64,000 nt of DNA. Source: Echinometra lucunter. Lineage: Eukaryota > Echinodermata > Echinoidea > Camarodonta > Echinometridae. Under the pieces are notes generated by a model. That model was not told the DNA's origin and ran no database searches. It saw only the letters and a list, made by a program, of their open reading frames with translations. A program made the position numbers and the translations under genes. Positions 1-12,999 of this stretch are shown here, one piece after another (within the stretch, counting starts at the first letter, position 1; every line of letters begins with the position of its first letter). The DNA is taken from the NCBI GenBank assembly GCA_029962745.1, contig CM057171.1, positions 17,368,546 to 17,432,545 of the forward strand. Reading direction: 5' to 3'.

Positions 1-761
1 ACAGAAAGCAATGCAGAATAGGCCCCTAGAGATAGAGACAGCTGCTCTAGACAGCTTGCCACTGTTCACTGCTTACTGTAGCACAAATTCTACTGGAATA
101 ACAAAGAAGTTGGCGTCATGTCACAGTGAAATAACACCTCATGTGAGACAGGCTGTAGAAGTGCAGACATAGGACTCTGGTATTTCGAATTACATACGGG
201 TACTTACCCAGTTAGAGCTGTTTGATGTATGTCAGTTGAATGGTAGATGTTGCCGATAATGGAGCATGAGAGAAGGAGAAAAAGAATATCATAATATAAT
301 ATACTGACAGGGTCCTACTACCAGTTGTTGCTAGGAATAATTCCACAACTTTTACAAGTACAATTAAAAAGAATTCAGCAGAAAACCATTTTACCTTCCT
401 TAAATTGACTCATAATTATCTTGTTCCCTCTTTTCAGACAAAGGGGATCTCCCTCCCCTTTTCACTGAAATGGCCAAAATTCACAAAGAGATAAAAACAT
501 GGTACGTACAATCTGACTAAGTGTATATTGCACATCATATCGAAATCCATAGGCTATATCATTACACTTAGGTCACAGAGTGCATTATACTATTGAATAT
601 ATTGTTGTTTTATAGGTCTCAATAAAAAAAGGTCAATGAAACCCAACAATATACATGTATATTCTAAACTCATATTTTACTGCAGCTATTTTGAAACACT
701 CACTTACTATTCATTATATTGTACAATTTAATTTATTTTTCATTGTCAAGATGATAATTTT
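1..761. other. No recognisable feature
   Basis: AT-rich DNA beyond the 3' end of the ankyrin gene. I see no gene, clear repeat or inverted terminus here. Confidence 0.5.
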
Positions 762-1245
762 TTAAAGGTGCTTCATTAAAGTGATTAAACAATGGTTAAA
801 AATTTCTGATATATGGTCAAGAATAGAATTCTAAGAACAATAACATTAAAAATTTGATGACTTTCAATCGAAATCAATGCATTTTGGCAAATTATTTGTA
901 ATTAGTCAAGGGTTGACCTTAAAATTTGAGTATGAGGTATGACATAGATGTGGTTACCCAGCCTTGCACATTGCAGTTGTGGCACGCGCTAGACTGTACA
1001 ATATGTATTATACCTTGCATGCATTTTGCTAGAATTGCGCAACAAGGTAACCACAATGTCGTCAGTGTGGGTACCCAATTGAAACTGGGACACAGCTGAG
1101 GGGCCCAAAATAGGCTGAAATCTTACCATATTTTGGGTTTTTCTTGGCAACACAACTTTTTTAAAACTTTAGGCAGATGATTTTCTGCTAACAAAATGCT
1201 CTTTTAAATGAAGGAACATTGTTTCAACATTGGGTACCCCCTTTA
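762..1245. mobile_element. TTAA-flanked short element, family 5
   Basis: Matches 34930-35429 along its length (blocks TAGAATTCTAAG, CAATGCATTTTGGC, GTACAATATGTATTATACC, CATTGGGTACCCCCTTTA). Both ends carry TTAA-containing sequence. No coding capacity. Confidence 0.7.
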
Positions 1246-1498
1246 AGATCTGTGAATGAGCCTTTTCATTAAATTGTGTGAAACCCATGAGAAGGGCACG
1301 TTAAATGAAATAAAAACCCTATGGCTGGAATTTATAAAAGACATTTATATTTAAACCATGGTTTTATTTCAAACTTTGGTTTTAACCTCCGAAGGCATAC
1401 AATATGAATATCCTCTTTTCCAATGGCTAGCAGTAATGCACTTTTATGCTCACTTACCCTTACCTATGCTTATATTATCTACGTTTATTTACAACCTC

Positions 1499-1504
1499 TT
1501 TATT
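1499..1504 (-). promoter_or_regulatory. Candidate poly(A) signal of the ankyrin gene
   Basis: AATAAA on the minus strand about 585 nt after the stop; a second AATAAA is at 1484-1489. The whole region is AT-rich, so this is only a candidate. Confidence 0.3.
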
Positions 1505-1584
1505 TACATAAACTGTGGTTTAGACCATGCTTTAAAGTGATCCTTGGTAAATTTGGGGCTAAGAGGTCAAAAAAGTACAAAAGG

Positions 1585-2110
1585 ATAACAAACCTAGCTA
1601 ACACTAAAACTACACAAATAACATCTAACACTAAAACTAGAACCCAACATCTCCTAACACTTAACTACAAACCTTAACACCTAACACTGCAACTACACAC
1701 CAAACACCCAACACTACAAGTACATACCTATTACCTAATACTATAACTACACACATGACATCTCCTTAACAAATCTTAAACTAAAACTACACACCTAACA
1801 TCTCTTTTACCTGTTGACTACTGAGTTCTCAAACTCCCATAGACTAGGACCACAGGGTCCCTGTAGGCAGCCAGTTAACAAACCTAATACTAAAACTACA
1901 CACATGTACATATTTTGTACAAAAGGATAACAAACCTAACACTGACACTAAACCTAACATCTCCTAATAACAAACCTAACACTAAAACTACAAACCTATC
2001 ATATAACACTAAACTACACATCTAACACTTTCACCACACACCTAACATATAGCACTAAAACTACACACCCAACATCTAACACTAAAACTACAAACCTAAC
2101 ATCTCCTTAA
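1585..2110. repeat. Degenerate minisatellite forming the 3' flank of the ankyrin gene
   Basis: Irregular tandem units built from AACCTAACA, CTAACACTAAAACTACA and ACATCTCCTAA. The array includes the stop codon and last codons of the death-domain exon. Confidence 0.85.
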
Positions 2111-2379
2111 GCTCAGCTGGTGAATCTAACGATTTCATGAGAGAAAGAAAAGTTTCCTTTGCTTCTGGACCGGAGGCTTGTCTCTTTCTCCATGTTACCA
2201 GCATGTCATAGATGGCCTGCTGTCTGTCTCGGAACCTCCGGTACTCTATGACATCCAACTGCTGTATGGTGAAACCAAGAGCTACTCCCAAATCATAGAA
2301 CTGGTTCACAGTCATCATCTGGGCTATGGTGATGATATCAATGTCTGGAAGGTCACTGTGCGAGACTTCCTCCAAAGCC
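2088..2379 (-). CDS. Exon 10: C-terminal death domain and stop
   Basis: Begins ALEEVSHSDLPDID and continues ITIAQMMTVNQFYDLGVALG, QQLDVIEY and MLVTWRKRQ. This is a six-helix death fold of the kind in ankyrins and UNC5. The stop codon is TAG at 2088-2090. The last codons (KEMLGL and stop) are identical to units of the minisatellite that forms the 3' flank, so the repeat reaches into the coding end. The acceptor AG is 10 bp from the edge of a foldback element. Confidence 0.93.
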
Positions 2380-5300
2380 CTGTAAAATCAGGGGAGCGTT
2401 TTATGAAGTGTCTTGTCGGTGATTTTTTCCTGACAAATTTTTGCTCTCAGCCAATTAGATGCAAGGATTTCAGTAGCTTATAACAGTTGTCCGTAAAAGT
2501 CACTGACAAGACACTTGATGAAACACTCCCCAGGTGACAGGAGTAGATAATTTAATGCTTCATTGGCAATGGATTAAATCCCAGGCTTCCATTTCATAAA
2601 ACTTGTTATCAGTAACAAGTTGCAATAAAGGTTATAAGCTGTTGAAATCCTTGCATCTGATTGTCTGAGAGCAAATTTGTCATAGATATGTGGCAGTTGT
2701 TACTGATAACAAGTTTTATAAAAAGGGGCCCAGGACTGCCAATTAAATTATATGGTTTGTATGGGACATACGCATGTGTGCCACCAGTCAACAATGGCAT
2801 CCCAGCACTTGTGCCAATCGTTGAGTAAAGCCGCTAATACATGTAGGTTAGTGGGTTGGTGGGGGACAGGGTAAAAAATACCTGGGGGCAACAGGCAATT
2901 ATTTCGCCCTTGGTAAAGCGCACATAGCCCCCTAAAATCCTTAAAACCGAATTCTTTGGGGCGACCATTTTCTTCAGAATGGCCCTCACCGTTGCTTCGA
3001 AAATGAAGCAATAAATTCACAAATCGTGACCTCAGAGCAGCAAAATTAACATACAAGGAATAAAAAATTGGATATCAACAATTCAGCATAACTTCCTTGG
3101 GCCTAGAAATAGCTCCTGTAAAGTTGTTGATGGGAGCTATGTTTTTCAGACAATAGCTCTTGCAGAAAAAATGTATCTTTTACCTTGATGGGGAAATAGG
3201 TTTCTCTTTCAACATAAGAATTCATCTTGACCATTCAAATAATATATTCTTTCACAAAAAGATTTTTTTTTAAATACATATTCTGTTTACATTGAAAAAA
3301 AATGATAAAATATCATGTGAGGAAACGGTGTAAACAATTGACATATGGTATAAACCACCATGCTGAAGATCTTTGTGAAATATGACATAAGAAATAACCT
3401 GCTGACTTGTGACTAGTGAATTCTCCCATTCCATAGGCTGAAAAGGGTTACTAAACGGTTACTGTAGGTGATGAGTGAACAAAACGTAGAACGGATTCAT
3501 GACACAAACCCTTGACATTGTCGTCATCATAAATTAAAGTTTACTCACTGGTTAAATGATGAGTTGTCACTAGAAACGTCAGATACTGATTCATCTGCAA
3601 AATGTGTAAAAAATGTAATTCAACAAGGAAAAAGAAAAGTAAGTCTGATAATGTATGATAATTTTAAAGACATTCAGTTGTCAGTCTCCCTACTGCAAGG
3701 GTTCATATTATAATTCAGGGACCAGGGGGGTGTTTCACAAAGACAAAAAGTGACTAAAATTGCACTTAGCTATGGCTTGCCATTCATGCCACTGTTTTCT
3801 TTCACCATGGATCTCTCCAAGGATTTGCAAATCATGGTCACAAATCTGCAGAATTGACAATTTTTTATAGTTTACTGATGAAGAAAACAAAAAAAGTAAA
3901 TTCTGCAAATACGTGACCATGATTTGCTCATCCCTTGAGAGACCGATGGTGAAAGCAACCAGTGGCATGAATGGCCTACAACAATGAACAATTTAAGATT
4001 ATGAGAAATACAGTCACACTTTGTGATAAACAAGGGGTAAAACTTTGGGCATATATCCCATTTGGCTCTTCATAGTCGAGTCATTCGTAAAGTAATGCTT
4101 ACTTTACACAAACTTTGTGAATCATCCCCAATTAATCAATATTATAATCATGACAATCCAATCTCCATCATAAGGAATACAATCTCCACTAACCAGCATA
4201 TCTGACGATGAATGCTAATGAACGAGATGCCCCTAGTCTTCCTGCCTGGGTCACCGTAACGGTAATTACCGAAAATTCTGTATTGTCCTGGCTCGAAGTC
4301 ATCGTTAGTACTATGTTGTGTCTCATTTGGCTGTGAATATCCTTTAGAGAAAGCACCTGTATTTAGAAAAACAGTCATTTCAGTGGCGTGATTTCATATC
4401 CCACTGCTGCCACCACATAATTACAAGGACAGGAATACCAATCTAAGTTTACCAACAACACTTTACTGTGACCAACTCAAACCATGAACAGACTGGGAGC
4501 AAAGTCCTCCTCCTCCTCCTCTTCCTCCTCCTCCTCCTCCTCCTCCTCCTCCTCCTCCTCCTCCTCCTCCTCCTTCTTCTTCTTCTTCTTCTTCTTCTTC
4601 TTCCTCCTCTCTTTTTTAATTCAGGTCATGACCAGGTATATTGTTGTACTGTTGAATAGCATTCCCAAACAAAGAAACAATTAACAGTATGATGAGGAAA
4701 GGGAGTTAAGGCATCTGGAAAGAAGTTCCTCTTGGAGATAAGCATTCTGGCTACAAAAACCTCCTGAGGACTTCTGGGAATACCCTCCAGGCAGCTCCAT
4801 GTGCAATAATTCCAGCAGAAATTCAAACGAATGTTAGGAACACAGCATTTTTAAGTATCAGTTTTTAAGTAAAGGTGTTGTGGTCTGCAGGGGTGTTTTG
4901 ATCTAGTGGATCTGGACTGTAAGCCCTGAAGGTATGGGGTTCAAATCCTGCCACAGCACTAGTACCCTTTGGCAAGACATACATTTACACTTCCCACTTG
5001 TGACCCAGGTGGAGGGAAGTGGATAACTAGTAGGATTAATTCTTCGAAATGCAAACACTTGCTAGAACAGGGAGAGGGAAATAAAACAGAGAGATAAAGG
5101 AGAAAAAAAATATAAAGAGAAAAAGGGTAGCATGGAGTTTCAAGTGTAGTAATCTTCAAAAGCTCTTTAGAAACACATATTAAATCATAATGTGTAATAT
5201 GCTTCATGCAAGAATGGAGTATCATCATCTTTATTACTGTTACCTTCGTTTTGGCAATCTTGTCTTCACAATCAGAAGTCACTGAGATATCTCCCGACTT

Positions 5301-8300
5301 AGCTTCAATAGTAACTGGGAAAGAGCGATGGGCCATGTGGTATGACTGCTGTTCCTCCTCCTTTTGTACTTCCTGTTTTGCAGAAAGGAGACAGAGTTAC
5401 TAATCTGAATTTATCTAAAGATAAATCTTACACCTAAGATGTCTATAGGATATGTGTGCCATTCCCAATTTCTGATCAAATTGTCTTTTTTGGGTTAGAG
5501 CACCTTATTCCACAGAAAGTGGCATATAAAAGTGGAAGGCAGTTCTTTCCAGCATTTTCTTCTTTACTAGAAAAAGTCTTGACAGGGCCATCTTATTGCA
5601 CCCGAGATTCCATCTATTATTTTCTACATTTGCTCTGTATGTATTTATTTTTTTTAAATTTCCTGTATCAATTACTTATACAGTAATTACATGGCATGAT
5701 GTAAGTTTCTATTAATGTAAAAATGTTTGAAACTTGATGGAAATTTAATGCGAAGTGGGTTGTACTGAGCTCTATCTCACTGACCATTTCTATCCCAGGA
5801 ATATCTGCATGAACATGGAGGTGAACATCAAACTCCTGGTCGCGTTCAATCTTGTCGGGTACGTAAGGGGTGCACTTGAGTTGAAGTTGGACTACCTGCT
5901 GCTCCAGGGGTATAAGAACCCACCACTCAGCACAGTAATCAATGAACAGCTCTAGATGTCTCTCATGGACCTTGCAGTACGGCCATTTGCCCGGTGCCTT
6001 GGACGATCTTGTCCTCGATATTCTTGGTAAACCTATGATTAGAGCCACAATGTCAACCATTCTTAACTGAAAATCCAGACTAATATCATGAGAAAATGTA
6101 TATACAGTGAAGAAATCCATGTTTGAACTCAATATTCTTGGGAGGCCTAGAATCATTAAGAGTCCTTCATAAAAAACCCCCGCTGATTTTGTCCTTATGA
6201 TCCATTTTCATCCAAATTTAAATAAGATTAGAAAAGGCAATAATGTAACCATGAATCATAAATCCAAAACGTACCCTTTCTTATATCCCAAACATGTGAG
6301 ATGATGTCTGGTGTCACTTGATCTGGGTTGGTGACTAAAGTGGAGTGGGGTATCCTGATCTTGACAGGTTGGTGGAAGATCGTGTTTGGAGGGTCACATC
6401 TGATCCCGAATGCTGCCATTGATTCATCGTCTTGGATGTCAACGCTGGGGAGATCTCTCACAAGGGTTAGACTGATCTTGAGAGAATTGCTCTCTTCAAC
6501 AGCTCCTGGAGGGATAACCATTGATATGCCATGGTGTTCCAGTTTTAGCTCTTTGCCTTTGCATCCGACTTGAGCAGAGACTGCATTGACCATCAGTGGT
6601 AGTGCCTCTTCAGCTGTTGATAAAATTCATTGAAGAGAAATGATGGTTTGATAAAAAGATTAATTTCTGGTAAAGGAGTAAGAGAACTTGCATGTTTTCT
6701 CATTCTTTTTATGCCAGCATGCAAGAATAGGCCTATTACATATATAGATGTAATTCCCGGAAAAAAAGATATCGCTGTACATCTGACATATTACAGTCCC
6801 ATATATCTACTGCTGGGAGCAGGACATGTGATTTTCAGCAAATTTGGGTCAATATTCTCATCATTTTGATAACTGAAAGACTAACAGCACACAATATACA
6901 TCTATTCAATAATTTTATGGTAAAACATGCTTTTTCAAGTGAATCAACACAAATAAACCACTTTCATATTTTTTCCCAAAAAAATTCTTAATGTTTCTTC
7001 TTAAAATGAGGTGAAAAGCATTGTAGAAGAAGAAACTGCTTTAATGTTAACTCAAACCTCTTTTCAGTACAAGTGAATGTATCCCCTCTATTTCACTGAA
7101 AACCCCCTAATTATCAGAAATTCTTACCTCGATAAGTCCTGATCAAGTCAATCCCAGATAACCTGTCAATATTTATGAAATTTACAATAATGAGAAAGTG
7201 ATATATCAATAAGGACACATTACACGCTTTTAAAAATAGATGGCATCTGATGATGATCATAAAATCCGCAAATATATCAAATATCAAAATACACATAACC
7301 TACGGTTTATGTAAGGGAAAAAAGTAATATGAAAACAATACACATGACATTTTAGATATTTCTTATATATAGATGCGGATGCTGAGGGAACAACATGATT
7401 ACAGGGCCTTCAAAGGAAATGTGAAATGGCCACAGTAGTAGAGTCAAATCTATCTTTAATAGTATCAACCTCTGAATAACAGCCACCTTCCTTTAGTGGC
7501 TACTAAAATTGATTCCCATGGAAAAAAATTATGTATTTAAAGGGAAAGTCCACCCTAGAAGTTTCACTATTTCAATAAAAGGAGATAAATTTGAACAGCA
7601 TTTTAAAAAAGAAATGAGCAAAATCGGTCAAAGAATAAGAAAACTACACTCATTTACATTTTTTTAGTAAATTACTCTCGGCTCTGCAAATTGGCAACAC
7701 TGATGACATCATATGCGAGCAGGTCTCCATTCACTTTGTACATGAACTTTCACATTTTCTCAATTTTCTTGGAAGTAACACATTTTCCAACCCCCATAGT
7801 CAATGTATGTTCAGAAGAATTGCTTTTTACATAACATACTTTGACTATGGGGTAAGAAAATGTGGAACTTCCAAGAAAATTGAGAAAATGTGAAATTTCA
7901 TATACAAGGTGATTGGAGAGCTGCTCGTATAAGATGTCATCAGTGTTGCCAATTTGCAGAGACTAGAAAATGTAAATGAGTGTAATTTTCTTATTCTTTG
8001 ACTTCAAATTAATCTCCTTTTACTGAAACAATGAAACTTCTGGGGTGGACTTTACCTTTAAGAACATGTCCTTAGCAGCCACCTATCTATAAAGGCCACA
8101 TGTTTTCTTTTCCCTTGGGTGGCCATTATACCATAGACAGGTTTCATATGCATTATGACATTGCTTCTCTAACCTTGAGAAAATCATCTGGCGGATAATT
8201 TCGTCCCTGGCATAGTGGACAGGTAGGTTGCCTTGGCTGTCTTTCACATCCGACTTTGCTCCGTGGTCCAAGAGATAGAAGACTAGCGCCCTCCTGGGGG

Positions 8301-11300
8301 ACAATTCATTCTGATAGAAGTCGGCCGAGATCTAAGCATTATCACCAAAAGGAAAAACATCGGGTCAATTCATGGGGTGTACATAATAATAATAATAATA
8401 ATATTCTGGATTTATATAGCGCCTAATACATCTCCAAGAGAGTCTCTAAGCGCTTTACAGAAATATTATTACCCCGGTCATCGGATTCAGGCTTGCCCGC
8501 ATACAATGTATGCACCTTCTCCACTCCCTAGGGAGCATTCCAGCCAGGCGCCTTTTGCAGGCTCACACAATACTAAACAAATCACAATGACTTTCGCATC
8601 CTACCGGGTACCCACTTAACACCTGGGTGGAGAGTGGCAAATGTAGATTCATATCTTGCCAAAGGACATTAGTGCCGCGCCGGGATTTGAACTCGGACCA
8701 CGAGATCTACAGTCCGGTGACATATCCACTAGACCATGACACCTCTACAATTCATTCATGCAAGGATTCCATTGACCAGTTCAGAAGTTTTCATCATATT
8801 ACATAACAGTCAAGTAGGTAATCTGATTCAATTTCATGTCAATGTAAACATCATTCAGTACTTCAGGTAAGGCAATTTCAGTTCAATATTACAACTATTA
8901 AAAAATGTTTTGAGGTGATTTTTTTTTTGTACAAGGATAAAACTGAATTTTTTCAATTTATTTCAACATAAAATGATTTGACTTAGGTTCAACCTGGAAT
9001 TAAAATGGTACTTTGTAGTTGTACCTAAATCTCACAGTTTCAGCGATAAGTAATATTGGATGGGAAAACTATGAGAAAATGTGTGTTTTGTTGTTGTTGA
9101 GTAATGAATCTTCATTTCAATGACAGACTTCACTGGAAGATTGATAGTTTCCTTTTTTCAATTCTGTGCACGCATGAAGTGGAACCTTTAGGATGATAAA
9201 ATGCAGTCTGCAGAAGAGGCTCATAATTATTTCAAGAAAGAAATAGGTCATCTTTAAACACCAAACTCCCCAGAAGCCTTTAAACTAAGAAAAAAATGTA
9301 ACTATGCAAACATATATGGGCCGCGACGCAACAAAAGGGCCCTTAGGGCAAAATTTTTCAAAAATGAGATTTCAACACTATTTTGTAGTATAAATGCTGC
9401 AGAATCTGAATATGCAAACGGTTTTCCAAAATTCCGTCCCTAAGTGTCTAAATCGACGAATTTAAAAAAGCATGTTTTTTGCTCCACGCGCGCGATTCTG
9501 ACATTCGCGCGTGACCAAGGTTAAATAAGTCAATCCCTGATACCATTTTCGCCAAGATTCCTAAAGTGTCTAAGGGGCTACTTAAACGTTCTCCTGGTAC
9601 CATGACGGATATTTACATTATATAATAGAGAGAATATTATTTTCCTTGTTATCTTTGTCTTATCTAAGCCTATATTACCTCAAAATGACCTTAAAATGAC
9701 CTTGGAATGACCTTGTACACGTCCGTGAGACGGCCTTTAAATTGGCTTTCAAATTGCTTGCATTTCCAATCACAATTGAGCTGAAATCAATTTTTTCCCA
9801 TAAACAAATATATTTCGTAGAAAGATATAAATAGAGAATAAAGCTATTCTGTTGCGAGTATAAAAGATTATATAATGCAAAGATCATAGAAAAGGAGAGG
9901 GGTCATATTTCAGGGCAGAGGCGGCGGAACTTCAGGCCCATACAATGAAAGTGGAGGGGCACCTATTGTTTGGCAGACAAAAGGTGCCCCTCCACTTTCT
10001 TTGTCCGAGCCCGATGTTCCGCCGCCTCTGTTTCAGGGGCGTCATATCCAGGGAGGAAGGGGCCGTATCATCTTTGCTCACCATAGATCTTTGTAAAATA
10101 TACACTTTTGTCATTAAGTAAATTTCAATCACAAATTTACGAAAATAAATTTGTGATTGCTTCTTTTTTCATATTAACAGGGAGATATAGAGAAAGATAA
10201 TCAGAGAGGAGTCAGGGTTCACCAGGGACGGATCCAGGGAGGATGGGGCGAAATCCCCTTTGTTCACCATATATTTTTCATGAAACATCTGTCAGTCTTA
10301 AAGTGAATTTTGGAGCAAAAATGTCATCTTTAATTCACCTTCAATTTTAGTGGTCTTTTGGGGGAAGGGGTGGGGTATTCTCAGAATTTTAATGCCTCTC
10401 CCTTTTAAAGTTTGCATGTATTTGCCCCTATTTGGCAAACGTGTGCCATAGATTTTATGTTGCTGTTAAAAATATTTGTGTTGAAAATGCAATGAAAATC
10501 AATTTAATAATTACTAGCTCGCTTGTTCATTATTACAACATCAAAAATCAGAACCATTTATCATCCACTCAATCACAAGTCATTCAGAAGGCATGAACAT
10601 TCAAAATATTTTTCAGGCCCGTGCTTCTTTCCATGTTCATGTTTCTTTCTGTCAGCTAGCTCTTTTCTCTCCTTCATACCTTCCAACTCGGTCTATATCT
10701 TTCCTTCTCTTCCTTTTTCTCTCCCTCTTTCTTTCCCTTCTATTTCCACCATCTCTAGTTTTCTCACTTTTTTCTGCTTCACCGTTCTTATCTTTCGTTT
10801 TTCGAGCTCTCCATCAGCTCTCTCGATTGCTTTCTTTCTCTCTCTCTCTCTCTTTATATCTCTCTTGTTATTTTCACTCACCTTCTTATCATGAGTAGTT
10901 ATTTCAAGTGTGTTCCTAAATTATGTTATATAGTCTTTCTTCATCGTTCAGTTTATTACCTACAGAGTATCCTTTGTATTTGCACTGCCAGTGGAGGTCC
11001 GATTTTCTGGGGGTTTTTTTTCTTCAAATATGGATCAATAAAAGATATGAACTGTGAACTTTGAAATACATAATAAGTCAGTACAACATGGAATTAAATG
11101 AAATTTTCCTTAATTGCACTTGTCATACTATTAACTTTTATTCAAAACAAGAGTTGACATACGCTGTGCTTCAAATTAGGGTTTAAATCCGACTGGAATG
11201 GTGCTCTTTATTAAGCTGTAGTCTGAAAACGTTAAATACTTTCGGTTTGTAATAAATTTAAGAGTGGAGAGTGTTTGTACTTTCTTCCTAAAATAAATTC

Positions 11301-12965
11301 ATCTTTTCCTTTCCTTTCCTTTCACTAAAAAATAACATAAAATCACGTACCCCTAAATATCTCTTCACATCTACCCATTATTTTCTTTTACAAAGTTTAG
11401 CTAGTAGGATTTTTTTTTTATAGTTAAGATACAACGAAGCAATTCCATCTAAATTTAGATCATTGCACATGTGACATAATTCATGAAGACAAAAAATCCT
11501 ATATGACATCAAGGGATCTTATTGTTAATCCAATAATCAAAAAAATTTTAAGTTATAATTTACTTTTCAAGTCGTCTGCTCTTGCAAGCACACAAACGCA
11601 GTGGGTATTTGGAATTAAATATTATCTATGAAATAAAGGTAATATCATCCTAAAGTGAGATTGCTCCTAGTCTCATGAGTTATCAGGGCACTTGTCACCC
11701 AAATCATGAAGATACAAAAAGCAATTTTTTGCACTTTGTTCATTAAAGTAGTAGCAATATTACTTCCTCATAACTTTAACTGTAGTACAGCTGGACGCTG
11801 TCAGTCAGTTCTCACATAATATAGAGGTCATGCTCAGCTTTCATTGCTTTGGTAAGTTCAGTGTTGGCTCAGTAGGTAGAGCGTCCGCCTCACAATCGGG
11901 AGGTCGCGGGTTCGAACCCCGGCCGCGTCATACCAAAAGACGTTAAAAGATGGGAGATGCTGCTACCTTCTTTGGCGTTCAAGAATTGAAAAGGATAGAG
12001 CAACGTCGATCTGGCGCTGCTCAGTGGCTGCCGGGCCCACGATCAATTGGGCAAAAAAGAATTTCCTTTCTCGGACAATAAAATTTGGAGAAAATTTGGA
12101 GATTCACCCACTGCAAGGATGTGATCATAGACCATTAAGGCATCCAAAGTTCCAAACACTACTGGTTCTAGTGACATTCTGTACAGCCATACCCACGTTT
12201 ATTTTGTAGGATCTCCATCATTGTGGAGTTCATCCAGGGTTGACGCAAAGAGAATCCAACTTCAGTTATTGTTTCAAGATCTTAGATCACCTCTGCTTCC
12301 TCCTCTGATATGAATGCAGGGACCTGACATTTCCAGCATCATTGAATTAAATGTGGTTATCATATCCTACCCCTCTCCTTCCAGCTTTGCCTCTAAGTTA
12401 CAGTCTAACATTCCTATATTTGCCTGGAGATGACAGGGATGATATGGACGAGCATGACCTGCATGGCTTAGCTGCTCCATATCAATGGCCTGTAAAAAGC
12501 AAAAAAATAAAATCCCTTTTTAATTATACATGAAATGGCACTAGAAGCAGCCAACTGCTTAGATGAATCACACTGATATACAGATTTATTGTTTTAGAAA
12601 AGCTGAAGTACACCAACAGAATTAAATGAGTATGGAATACAAAGTGTCATTCATTCTAATATGAAATATTAGACAGTAATACATTTAATCCATTAAGTAA
12701 TGTTGTTTTGCGATTAGTATTGTTTCAATTTTGATTAATCTAAAAGAAATTTAACTAAATATTCCATTATGCCTAATAATTGAAATTCAGTTTGTAATTC
12801 AATTGCTTTAATAAAAAAAGAAAGTCTACAGAGACAATAAATGCACTCAAAACTGGAGACAAAATCAAGCAATACACAATGGGAAGGGTGGGGGAGGCAT
12901 TTTTTGTGAATAATGATCTGCCCCCTCCCATCCTTCTCTCAATTATAATATAAGCAATGCCCTGT

Positions 12966-12999
<34 letters not shown>

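Noticed and set aside
4626..4826. A further ankyrin-gene exon between exons 7 and 8
   Set aside because: The open frame does not resemble any UPA segment, and exons 7 and 8 already join in phase 0 with continuous domain sequence.
11869..11940. A functional tRNA gene
   Set aside because: The tRNA-like part continues into a conserved non-tRNA body, and related tRNA-headed elements occur elsewhere in the window; better explained as a SINE.
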